Source of the DNA: Saccharothrix sp. S26
Lineage (GTDB): Bacteria > Actinomycetota > Actinomycetes > Mycobacteriales > Pseudonocardiaceae
DNA: 64,000 nt
NCBI RefSeq assembly: GCF_021390395.1
Contig: NZ_JAJUWT010000004.1
Span: 338,234-402,233 of the forward strand
Direction: 5' to 3'
Shown here: piece by piece, positions 39,709 to 48,700 of the stretch
Layout of the letters: every line of letters begins with the position of its first letter
How positions within the stretch are numbered: the first letter of the stretch is position 1
Program-made: the position numbers and the translations under genes
Notes under the pieces: model-generated
Database searches by the model: none
Seen by the model: only the letters and a program-made list of their open reading frames with translations
What the model was told of the DNA's origin: nothing

Positions 39709-40173
39709 ATGAGCGTCGGACGGGAAACGCGGCTGTCGGCGTGGATCGAGAGGTTCGCGGCGCACTTCGCCGAGGAGGGGATCCCGCTGATCGGCGGCCG
39801 CATCCTCGGCTACCTGCTGGTGTGCCAGCCGACGGAACGGACCGCCGCCGAGCTGTCCCAGGAGCTGGAGGCCAGCAGCGGCTCGATCAGCACGAACCTG
39901 AAGTTCCTGGTCAACGCCGGCCTGGTCACGAAGCGGACGCGCCGCGGCAGGCAGGCGGCGCAGTACCGGATCAACGAGAAGCGGTGGGTCGACCTGATCC
40001 AGCGCAAGCTCGACGCGTTGGTCAGCGTGCGCGAGCTCACCGAGGCCGGGATGCGGCTGATGAGCGGCGACCCGGAACGCGCGATGCGGCTGCGCGCCGT
40101 GGACGACCTCTACACGTGGCTGGCGACGGAACTGCCGGCGGTCTGGGAGCGCAGGCCCGCGTCGTCGCGCTGA
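39709..40173 (+). CDS. GbsR/MarR-family winged-helix regulator
   Basis: 154 residues. Winged helix-turn-helix (about 25-90): GRILGYLLVCQPTERTAAEL, ELEASSGSISTNLKFLV (recognition helix) and KRTRRGRQAAQYRI (wing). A C-terminal dimer helix follows. It resembles the GbsR-type subgroup that often controls neighbouring exporters or osmoprotectant genes. Targets here are unknown; the ABC exporter at 41108-42831 is a possibility by proximity only. GAGGGGG precedes the ATG. Its last 64 bases overlap the convergent ctaA gene. Confidence 0.85.
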   Translation: MSVGRETRLSAWIERFAAHFAEEGIPLIGGRILGYLLVCQPTERTAAELSQELEASSGSISTNLKFLVNAGLVTKRTRRGRQAAQYRINEKRWVDLIQRKLDALVSVRELTEAGMRLMSGDPERAMRLRAVDDLYTWLATELPAVWERRPASSR

Positions 40174-41063
40174 GGCCGTTCCCGAGTCGACACCCACAGG
40201 GCGGCGGTGGCCACGACCACCGCCCCCGCGCCCAGCACGTGCAGCGACACGAGCACCTCGGGCACACCGGTCCAGTACTGGACCATGCCCAACGCGCCCT
40301 GCGCGAGCACCACGGCGACCAGCACGGAGTACGGCCGCCGCGGCACGGGGTGCCCGCGCAACGCGAAGCCGAGCGCGATGAGCATGCCGAGGAACAGGAA
40401 CAGCAGGTCGGCGTGCAGCTGGGACAACGTGTCCACCGGCAGGTCCAGGCGCGGGGTGGCCGCGTCACCGGCGTGCGGCCCGGCGGCGGTCACGAACGTC
40501 CCGGCCAGCAGCAGGAACCCCAGCGTCACCGCCTGCACGACCTGCAACCGCAGCAACGACCGCGGCACGCGCGGCCGGGCCGGCTCGTCACCCTCACCCA
40601 GCGCCGCCACCAGCAGCACGGCGAACCAGACCAGCGCCATCGACACCAGGAAGTGCACGCTCACCGTCCACCACAGCAACCCGGTGAGCACGGTGAACCC
40701 GCCGATCACGGCCTGGAGCACGACCCCGCCGAACTGCACGAGCGCCAGCACCACGACCCGCTTGCGCCGCGGCCGGTTGAACCACGCGGCCAGCACGCAC
40801 AGCCCGGCGATGACGCCGACCACGCCGGTCAGCGTGCGGTTGCCGAACTCGACCCACTGGTGCAGCGACGCGACCTCGGGGTGCTCCACCGGCACGAGGC
40901 TGCCCTCGAAGCACTGGGGCCAGGTGGGGCAGCCGAGGCCCGATCCGGTCACCCGCACGATCGAGCCGGTCACCGCGATGCCGCCTTGGGCGATCACGAC
41001 GGCGATGGCGAACGCGCGCTGGAACGTGCTCAGGAAGGTGGTGAACCAGGATGGGACGGACAC
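40110..41063 (-). CDS. ctaA: Heme A synthase
   Basis: 317 residues, COX15/CtaA family, eight membrane segments. Converts heme O (product of ctaB in this window) to heme A. Visible are the conserved His/Glu stretches SLHQWVEFGNRTLTG and TVSVHFLVSMALVW, QLHADLLFLFLG and VSLHVLGAG (heme-ligating His residues), plus GLGCPTWPQC. The GTG at 41063 has TACCAT six bases upstream and no ribosome site, so a leaderless transcript is likely. Together with the adjacent ABC genes it keeps the mycobacterial order. Confidence 0.92.
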   Translation of the reverse strand: MSVPSWFTTFLSTFQRAFAIAVVIAQGGIAVTGSIVRVTGSGLGCPTWPQCFEGSLVPVEHPEVASLHQWVEFGNRTLTGVVGVIAGLCVLAAWFNRPRRKRVVVLALVQFGGVVLQAVIGGFTVLTGLLWWTVSVHFLVSMALVWFAVLLVAALGEGDEPARPRVPRSLLRLQVVQAVTLGFLLLAGTFVTAAGPHAGDAATPRLDLPVDTLSQLHADLLFLFLGMLIALGFALRGHPVPRRPYSVLVAVVLAQGALGMVQYWTGVPEVLVSLHVLGAGAVVVATAALWVSTRERPQRDDAGLRSQTAGSSVASHV

Positions 41064-41107
41064 GACCCGATGGTAGGTACCACCACCTGAGAACCGCCGC
41101 CCGGGGG

Positions 41108-41896
41108 TCAGCTGAGCTTGGTGGTCTTCACCGCCAGCGCGCCGGCGACCACGCCCCAGACCACCAGCACGGCGACGTGACCGAGGTCGGGCGCGGTCCC
41201 GTCGACCACGGCGTCGTGCAGGGCGAGGGCCAGCGCGGCTGACGGCAGGGCGTCCACGACGGTCGCGAGCCACGCCGGCAGGGCGGCCACGCCGAGCGCG
41301 ACGCCGCCGATGAGCAGCAGCGCGAACCACACGATGTTGGCCAGCGCGAGCACGATCTCCGCCCGCAGCGCGCCGCCGAGCAGCACGCCCAGGGCCCCGA
41401 ACGTCAACGTGCCGAGCACGATCAGCGCCACCGCCCACAGCAGGCCGGTCACGGAGGGTGGCTGCCAGCCCAGCAGCAGGGCGATCACGGCGATGACCAC
41501 GACCTGCACGGCGACCACGGCCAGCGCCGCGACGACCCGCCCGGTGACGAGCAGCCAGCGGGGCAGCGCGGTCGCGGCGAGGCGCTTGAGCACCCCGTAA
41601 CGGCGGTCGAAGCCCAGCGCAATCGCTTGCCCGGTGAACGCGGACGAGATCACGGCCAGCGCGAGGATGCGGGCGGTGGCCGAGCCGACGCGCGGGTCGG
41701 GCACCGGGATGACGTCCATGAGGCTCATCGCGACCAGCAGCGCCACGGGGATGAGCAGGGTCAGCAGGATCTGCTCGCCGTTGCGGAGCGTGAGCACCGT
41801 CTCGGTGCGGGCCTGGGCGAGCAGCATCCGGCCGAGCTTGCCGCGGCCGGGCGCGGGGGTGAACGTGCCGGGCGCGAACGAAGGCGAGTCGGTCAC
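41108..41896 (-). CDS. ABC exporter membrane permease
   Basis: 262 residues with six membrane segments, ABC-2 type. The N-terminal cytoplasmic piece RMLLAQARTETVLTLRNGEQ leads to the first membrane helix. It pairs with the ATPase gene, whose stop overlaps this GTG start (GTGA). Homologues beside ctaA in mycobacteria have no firm substrate. Confidence 0.85.
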   Translation of the reverse strand: MTDSPSFAPGTFTPAPGRGKLGRMLLAQARTETVLTLRNGEQILLTLLIPVALLVAMSLMDVIPVPDPRVGSATARILALAVISSAFTGQAIALGFDRRYGVLKRLAATALPRWLLVTGRVVAALAVVAVQVVVIAVIALLLGWQPPSVTGLLWAVALIVLGTLTFGALGVLLGGALRAEIVLALANIVWFALLLIGGVALGVAALPAWLATVVDALPSAALALALHDAVVDGTAPDLGHVAVLVVWGVVAGALAVKTTKLS

Positions 41897-42831
41897 GAGC
41901 GCAGCTCCCTGCCGGTCAGCTCCAGGAACACGTCCTCCAGGCTGCGCCTGGCCACGGTCAGCTCCTCGGCCAGCACGCCCTGCTGGGCGCACCACGAGGT
42001 GACCGTGGAGAGGACCTGCGGGTCGATGTTGCCGTGCACGAGGTAGGTGCCACGGCTGGCCTCACGCACCTGGAGCCCTTCCGGCAGGGCGTCGCGCAGC
42101 AGCGTCAGGTCCAGGCCGGGCCGGGCGCGGAAGCGGAGCTGCCGGTCGTCGGCGTGGTGCTCGGTGAGCTCCGCCGGGCTGCCCTGGGCCACGACGCGGC
42201 CCGCGTCGACGATGACGACGTGGTCGGCGAGCGCTTCGGCCTCGTCCATCAGGTGCGTGGTCAGCAGCACGCTCACGCCGTCCGCGCGCAGCGCCGACAC
42301 CAGCTCCCACACCAGGCGGCGGGCCTGGGGGTCCATGCCGGCGGTCGGCTCGTCCAGGAACACCAGCTCGGGCCGCCCGACGAGGGCGCACGCCAGCGAC
42401 AGGCGCTGCTGCTGCCCGCCGGACAGCCGCTTGTACGGGGTGCGCACCGACGAGGAGAGGCCGAGCACGTCCAGCAGCCACGCCGGGTCGAGGGGGTTCG
42501 CGGCGCACGCGGCCACGAGGCGCAGCATCTCGTCGGGCCGCACGCCGGGGTAGCCGCCGCCTCCCTGCGGCATCACGCCGATGCGGGGCCGCAGCCGGTC
42601 GCCGTCGCGCCGGGGGTCGAGCCCGAGGACGCGGACCTCGCCGCCGTCGGCGGACCGGAAGCCCTCGCACACCTCGACGGTCGTCGTCTTCCCCGCGCCG
42701 TTGGGTCCGAGGAGCGCGAGGACCGTGCTGGTGTCCAGGGTGAGGTCGAGTCCGTTCACCGCGACGGTCGAGCCGTAGCGCTTGACCAGCCCCGACACTT
42801 CCACGGCAGGGTGCTGGGGGTGCGGGCTCAC
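41893..42831 (-). CDS. ABC exporter ATP-binding protein
   Basis: 312 residues, drug-exporter (DrrA-like) subfamily. Walker A LLGPNGAGKTTT (about 37-48), Q-loop MPQGGGGYPG, signature LSGGQQQRLSLA (about 137-148), Walker B LVFLDEPTAGMD (about 154-165) and a switch His in LLTTHLMDEAE. The C-terminal extension is typical of the DrrA group. The GTG start has TACGCT eight bases upstream and no ribosome site. Confidence 0.93.
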   Translation of the reverse strand: MSPHPQHPAVEVSGLVKRYGSTVAVNGLDLTLDTSTVLALLGPNGAGKTTTVEVCEGFRSADGGEVRVLGLDPRRDGDRLRPRIGVMPQGGGGYPGVRPDEMLRLVAACAANPLDPAWLLDVLGLSSSVRTPYKRLSGGQQQRLSLACALVGRPELVFLDEPTAGMDPQARRLVWELVSALRADGVSVLLTTHLMDEAEALADHVVIVDAGRVVAQGSPAELTEHHADDRQLRFRARPGLDLTLLRDALPEGLQVREASRGTYLVHGNIDPQVLSTVTSWCAQQGVLAEELTVARRSLEDVFLELTGRELRS

Positions 42832-42968
42832 GACGGGGAAGCGTAGGGCGTGGCCCGCCCCACCCCGGTGGTGGGGTCAGCCCCACCAGGGTTCTCCGGG
42901 TGGCTTCAGGGTCGTCTCGGGGGTGTTCCCGATATCTTCGGTCACCATTTCCGACCAGGATTTTCCTC

Positions 42969-43595
42969 GTGGTGGAGATCCGGGGGAAAAGACGGGCGGC
43001 GGTGTTGCCGCTGGCTGTCGTGGGGCTCGTGCTGTCGCTGTTCCCGATTGTTTACCTGCACGTGGCGTCGGTCGGTGAGCTCAGCCCGATCGCCCACACG
43101 ATCAGCGACTACATCTTCGTGGACGACGGCAGCGGGCTGCTCGCCGTCACGTCCGTCACGCTGGCGGCGGCCTCGGCGGGCCTGCTCATCGCCCTGATCC
43201 GGTCGGGTTTGCCCAGGCGGGGACCGGTGGCGGTGCTGATGGGGCTGTGGTCGGCCGGGCTGGTGGTGGCCACCGTGTTCCCGACCGACCCGACCGGCAC
43301 GCCCACCTCGTTCTCCGGCGCGGTGCACCGGTACGCGGGCGCGGTGATGTTCGCGAGCCTGCCGCTGGCCGGGTGGCTGATTTCCCGGACGTTCATCTCC
43401 AGCACCACCCTGCGCCGCATTTCCGTGGCTGCCGGCGTCACGTCGGTGGCATTCATGGTCAGTCACGTCTCGGTGGTGTACCCGGGCAGCGGCGCGGTCG
43501 TGCTCGGGCTTTTCGAGCGCGTTTTGTTCGCCTTGCTCTACGGCCTGCTGTTCGCCCTGGCCTCCGCCGTCCTGCGCCGCGAGGAGACGTCATGA
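42969..43595 (+). CDS. DUF998 membrane protein
   Basis: 208 residues with six membrane segments; the conserved HTISDYIF and HRYAGAVMF stretches fit DUF998. Function unknown. Two adjacent GTG codons (42969 and 42972) can start it; the frame to 42900 has no support. Its stop overlaps the next ATG, so it is coupled to the DMT-glycosyltransferase gene. Confidence 0.72.
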   Translation: MVEIRGKRRAAVLPLAVVGLVLSLFPIVYLHVASVGELSPIAHTISDYIFVDDGSGLLAVTSVTLAAASAGLLIALIRSGLPRRGPVAVLMGLWSAGLVVATVFPTDPTGTPTSFSGAVHRYAGAVMFASLPLAGWLISRTFISSTTLRRISVAAGVTSVAFMVSHVSVVYPGSGAVVLGLFERVLFALLYGLLFALASAVLRREETS

Positions 43596-45616
43596 CGTGG
43601 CTCGCCGTCCTGCTCGCGGTGCTGGGCGCCGTGTTCTTCGCCTTCGCCGCACGCCTGCAACACGACGCCGTGCGGGCGAGCGAGGGCGCGTTGAAGGTGC
43701 TGGAGCTGCTGCGCAGGCCGCGGTGGCTGCTGGGCCTGGTGTTGCTCGTCCTCGGCGCCGGTGTGCACGCGGCGGCGCTGGGCATGGCGCCGTTGAGCGT
43801 GGTGCAGCCGGTCGGCGTGGTGGCCATCGGCATCACCGCGGTGCTCGACGGTCGCCGCCGTGAGCTGCCCGCGGTCGCGTGGACCACGTTCGGCGTGGGC
43901 GCGCTCGTGCTCCTGGCCGCGGGCAGCGCCACGTCCACCGCGGTCGTGCCGGAGGCCGAGGTGAAGGCCGCGCTGCTGGCGCTCGGCCTGATCGCGGTCC
44001 CGGGCCTGGTCGGCGTGCTGTCGACCCGCCCGGCGGTGCGCGCCCTCGGGTTCGGCGCGGCCGGCGGCGTCGCCTACGGCTTCGTGTCCGTGCTCATGCG
44101 GTCGGTGTCCCAGGACGTCCAGCAGGGTGGCCTGGCGTGGTCGACCGCGTTCTCGGCGGCGGGCATCGTCGCCGCCCTCGTCGTCGGCGGCTGGTTCATC
44201 CAGCACGCCTACGCCAGCGGACCGCCGCACGTGGCGGTCGCCTGCCTCACCGTGGTGGACCCGCTCGTGGCCGTCGGCATCGGCGCGGGGCTGCTCGGCG
44301 AGGCGAACCGGACCAGCGCCCTGGTCGGCGCCGCCGAGCTCGTCTGCGCCGCCGTCGCCGTCGGCGGTGTCGTGGCGCTGGCCCGCACCCGAACCCTTCC
44401 CGCAGTTCCCACCAGATCGGAGACGACAGTGACCAACGGACGCGCCATGCGGATCGTGATCGCCGCGGAGACGTTCCCCCCGGACGTCAACGGCGCGGCC
44501 CGGTTCGCCCACCGCCTCGCCACCGGACTCGCCGGCCGCGACCACGACGTGCACGTCATCTGCACGTCACCGGACGGCGTGGCCCGCACCGAGCGCGCCG
44601 ACGGGATCACCGTGCACCGGCTGCGCTCGCACCGCACGCCGTTCCACCGCACGTTCCGGGTCGGGCTGCCGTGGGAGGTGCGCAAGGACGTGGGCGCGCT
44701 GCTGGACGAGCTGCGCCCCGACCTGGTGCACGTGCAGGCGCACTTCGTGGTGGGGCGTTACGTGCTGCGGCACGCGGCGGCGTCGGGCATCCCGACGGTG
44801 GCGACGAACCACTTCATGCCGGAGAACCTGTTCGGCCACGCCCGCGTGCCGGCGTGGTTGCAGGGCATGGCGTCGCGGTGGGCGTGGCGCGACCTGGGGC
44901 GGGTGTTCGGGCAGGCCGACGTCGTGACCGCGCCGACGCCGCGGGCCGTGCAGCTGTTGCACGACAACGGGTTCCCGGAGCGGGCGGTGCCGGTGTCATG
45001 CGGCATCGACATCGACCGGTACCGGTCACGCCGTCCCGTGCGGCACACCGACGCGCCGACCGTGCTGTTCGTGGGTCGGCTGGACGAGGAGAAGCGGGTC
45101 GACGAGCTGCTGCGGGCGCTGGCCCTCGTGCCGCGGCTGCACGCCGAGATCGTCGGCGACGGCTCGTGCCGCGCGGAGTGGGAGCTGCTGGCGCGTGACC
45201 TGGGCGTTGCCGACCGCGTCCGCTTCCGCGGCTTCGTGAGCGAGTCCGAGCTGCTGGACGCCTACGCCGCCGCCGACGTGTTCTGCATGCCGGGCATCGC
45301 CGAGTTGCAGAGCCTCGCGACGATGGAGGCGATGGCCGCGGGCAAGCCGGTGGTGGTGGCGGACGCGATGGCGTTGCCGCACCTGTGCAAGCCGGGCCGC
45401 AACGGCTGGCTGTTCACGCCGGGCGACGTGCGGGGCCTGGCCGACCGCCTGCACGCCGTGACCGCCGACCCGACCGTCACCGCCCGCATGGGCGCGGCGA
45501 GCAGCGACCTGATCGCCGCCCACGCCATCGACACCACCCTGGAAACCTTCGAGTCCCTCTACGCCCGCGCCCTGGGCCTGCCCACCGTCCCCCGCACCCC
45601 CGCCCTCGCCGCCTAA
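43592..45616 (+). CDS. In-frame fusion: DMT-type membrane domain plus GT4 glycosyltransferase
   Basis: 674 residues as one uninterrupted frame. Residues 1-275 are a DMT/EamA-like membrane domain with about nine membrane segments (MTWLAVLLAVLGAVFFAFAA at the start). Residues about 285-674 are a complete GT-B, family 4 glycosyltransferase: ETFPPDVNGAARFAHRLA, NHFMPENLFGH, VGRLDEEKRVDELLRAL and the donor-site PGIAELQSLATMEAMA with the E-x7-E spacing. No stop lies between the domains. An internal GTG at 44429 with GGAGA could also give the enzyme alone (395 residues). The acceptor may be a membrane lipid. Confidence 0.75.
   Translation: MTWLAVLLAVLGAVFFAFAARLQHDAVRASEGALKVLELLRRPRWLLGLVLLVLGAGVHAAALGMAPLSVVQPVGVVAIGITAVLDGRRRELPAVAWTTFGVGALVLLAAGSATSTAVVPEAEVKAALLALGLIAVPGLVGVLSTRPAVRALGFGAAGGVAYGFVSVLMRSVSQDVQQGGLAWSTAFSAAGIVAALVVGGWFIQHAYASGPPHVAVACLTVVDPLVAVGIGAGLLGEANRTSALVGAAELVCAAVAVGGVVALARTRTLPAVPTRSETTVTNGRAMRIVIAAETFPPDVNGAARFAHRLATGLAGRDHDVHVICTSPDGVARTERADGITVHRLRSHRTPFHRTFRVGLPWEVRKDVGALLDELRPDLVHVQAHFVVGRYVLRHAAASGIPTVATNHFMPENLFGHARVPAWLQGMASRWAWRDLGRVFGQADVVTAPTPRAVQLLHDNGFPERAVPVSCGIDIDRYRSRRPVRHTDAPTVLFVGRLDEEKRVDELLRALALVPRLHAEIVGDGSCRAEWELLARDLGVADRVRFRGFVSESELLDAYAAADVFCMPGIAELQSLATMEAMAAGKPVVVADAMALPHLCKPGRNGWLFTPGDVRGLADRLHAVTADPTVTARMGAASSDLIAAHAIDTTLETFESLYARALGLPTVPRTPALAA
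44419..44431 (+). promoter_or_regulatory. Internal ribosome site and GTG start of the glycosyltransferase domain
   Basis: GGAGA at 44419-44423 followed by GTG at 44429. The sequence after it begins like a free glycosyltransferase N-terminus (MRIVIAAETFPP seven codons later). It suggests either a remnant of two genes now fused, or a second shorter product. Confidence 0.5.
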
Positions 45617-45621
45617 CCCCC

Positions 45622-45796
45622 GCGCGAGTCCTACCTCCAGAACGCGAGAGTCCTACGTTCAGAACGCGAGTGTCCTACGTTCAGAACACCCGAATTCAAC
45701 GCTCAGAACGCGAGGTCGGGCCCGCAGCCCGTGCTGAGCGTTGAACTCACGGGTCCTGAACGTAGGACTCTCGCGGCGTGAACGTAGGACTCTCGC
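45622..45796. repeat. Dispersed 22-bp unit repeat, array 3 (4 + 3 units, palindromic)
   Basis: Plus-oriented units at 45622-45643, 45644-45665, 45666-45687 and terminal form 45688-45709; a 21-base centre; then minus-oriented units 45731-45752 (terminal form), 45753-45774 and 45775-45796. In both arms the terminal form faces the centre. It fills the whole space between the convergent stops at 45616 and 45800, so the RNA from either side could fold into a long hairpin. A role in termination is plausible. Confidence 0.9.
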
Positions 45797-45799
45797 GGG

Positions 45800-48700
45800 T
45801 CAGTCGAGGTCGGTGCCCGTGGTGGAGAGGCGGGCGGCGCGGTGGGCGACGCGGTGGCCGGTGGGGGTCAGGCGGGGGTGGCCGGTGGCGTCCAGCTCGG
45901 TCAGGAACTTGAACAGCATCCCGTGGCCCTCCAGCCGCTTCAGCAGCGCCTGGTCGACGTCGTCGGGGTCGAAGTCCACGATGGACATCTGCTCCACCAG
46001 GGACTTGGCGATCGTCCGCCGCGCCCGCAACGGCACCCACCACGTCGTCACGAGCAGCAGCACGAGCCCGAACGCCAACGCCGTGCCCAGCACCGCCTCC
46101 CACCCGGTGAACCGCAGCGAGAACACCTGCACCACCGCCGCCACGAGCAGCAGCACGGACCCGTACACGGCGGCCCACCCGGCGGTCGCGGACGCGGGCG
46201 GCTCGGCGGCCTCCGTGTCCCACACCCCGTCCACCTGCCGCCACCGCCGCAGCGAGCTGCCCAGCACGTACGACGTCACCCCGCCGAACAGGATCGCCAC
46301 CGCCGTCCCGATCACCACCAGCGCCGGGCTCAGGTCGTACAGCCGGTACCGGACCACGGCCCACACGCCGACCACGATCGCCGCCGCCACGAGCACCCGC
46401 ACCAGCAGTCGGGGCTTCAACCGCACCTTGCCCAGCACGGCCAGCGGCGTGCCCACCGGCGCGGGCAGGCTGCCGATGATCAGCAACCCCACCACGACCA
46501 GCAGCACGCCACCCACCGCCACCATGCCCGTCACGGCCTGGTCACCGGTCTCCCCGGACGCCAACGCGTCACGGGTCCGGTCGATCGCCACCGTCACCAG
46601 CGGGATCACCGGCGACAGCAGCACCAACCCGTGCAGCAGCGTGCCGGACCGCAGCGCCGCGTAGCCGAACGCGGCCAGCAGCGTGCCGCCGCCGAACGCC
46701 GCCGCCGGACCGACCGCCCACGGCGGCAGCAGGTCGAACAGCGACAGCACCAGCAGCGCGCCGCCCAACGCGAACCCGAGCAGCCCCAGGAACTGCGCCA
46801 ACCGGCCGCCCCTGGTCAACCCGGTGATCGTCCAGTACGGCAGCAGCGCCGCCCCGCGCAACGTCCTGGTCAGCGGTTTCGCCGTGCCCAGCCCGGAGTT
46901 GTCGCTGTCGGCCACGGTGACCGCCACCGCCGCGGCCGTCGCCGCCGTCCGGATCACCTGGTCGCTGCTCGCCTCCTGCACCAGCGGCTCGCGCCCGATG
47001 CCCGCCCGGTCGAACGCGCTCAACCCCCGCACGCCCACCTCGACCCGGTCCGCGTCCGTGCGCACGGGCAGCCGGGCCAGCAGCGCGGCCTGCTCCTCCA
47101 GGAACAGCTCGCCGCGCGAGCGCCGGTCCGCGCCCTCGTGCCGGTCGGCCAGGATCGCGGCGCGCAACGCGGGCAGCTCCTCGCAGATGATCCGCACGTG
47201 CAGGCCCCACGCGGCCAGCTCGGCCAGTGCCGCGCACGTCGGCGGGTGGTCGCCGTCCGGGTCCGCGTAGACCTTCCCCAGCTCCGCCTTCGCCCGCTCG
47301 ACGCACGGCGCGAGCTCGTCCGGCAGGCCGTCGCCGAACAGCTTCACCACCAGCTCGTCCACCTTGGCCGCGGCACGGTCGAGGGGGTCGCCGCCACCGC
47401 CGGTCAGCCGGTCCACGCGCAGCAGCCGCTTCGGGTCGAACACCACCTTGCACAGCATCGTGGCGCCGTCGAGCCGGCCCCAGATCCAGTCGTTGACCCG
47501 CCAGGACCGCTTGAGGAACCCGGAGAACCGGTGCAGCGACGCGCCACCCGCCTTGTCCTCGGCGGTCAGGCTGTACTCGGCGAACGCGTTGCGCGTCTGC
47601 AGGCTGATCTGCACCAGCTCCACGGCCTGGTCGAGGCCGCCGCGGGTGTCGTCGGCCAGGCACGTCGTCGCGACCTCCAGCGCCAACGCCCGCGACAGCC
47701 ACAGCTCGCCCGCCACCAGCCCCGCCGCGGCCTCGGCGTCGGTGCGCGGCCCGGTCAGCAGCCGGTGCCACGACCGCAGCTCGCCCACCCGCAGCTGCTC
47801 GTCGTCGAGCTGGTCGAGGATGTCGTGCGCGTCGCCGAGGACGCCCGCGATCCGGTCCACCTGCTCCCGCACCCGGCTGCCGACGCCGTCCGGCTCGGCC
47901 AGCATCTTCTCGGCGAACCGGCGCACCCGCCGTTCCCAGTACTCCTGGTCCAGCTCCTCGGCGCGGCCGGTGGTCCAGTGCTCGTCCAGCTCGACCCGGG
48001 CGGCGCGCAGCTTCGCGCGCACGTCGAACAGGTTCGTGCGGGCCATCGCCAGCCGTTCGGCGTCCGGCATCACCCACACCAGGCGCTTGAGCACGTCCAT
48101 CGCGGCGGAGGCGAGCCGTTCGGCCATCGTGATGCCCCACGGCCAGCCGTGGTCGGGCAACGCGGCCGGCTGTGGTTCGGTCGGCACGTACGGCAGCTTG
48201 CCGTGCTCCGCGCGGTACTCCCGCTGCGCCGCCTCGGCCGCCGCGCGGACCCGTTCGAACGTCCAGCCCGCGGCGTTCGCGCCCGGCACCTGGAACTGGC
48301 GGGTCGTGACGTCACGGGCGGCGTGCCGCATGCGCACGTCCTCGTAGTGGTCGTGCAGGGTGGCGGCCAGCGCGTACAGCTTCTCGGTGACCGAGCCGCC
48401 CGACGCCAGCCGGTCCAGCAGGGCGTTGCGGCCGCCGCGGCGGGAGGCGGCGTTGCGGTTGTGCTCTTCGATGCGGTCGACGTAGGTGCGCCCGCTCTGG
48501 CTGGTCAACGCACCCAGCAGCTTGCCGCCGGTGGCGATGGTGCTGGGCAGCGCGCCGTCCACCGGGGCCACCGGTTCCACGACCGCCTCGGGGGCGTGCG
48601 GGAACACCAGCAGCATCACCCGCCTCACCGGGCCTTCGGCGGGCATCCGGTCGATGGCCTCCAACGCCTCCTTGGTGGGCGTGTTGACCAGGACACCGCC

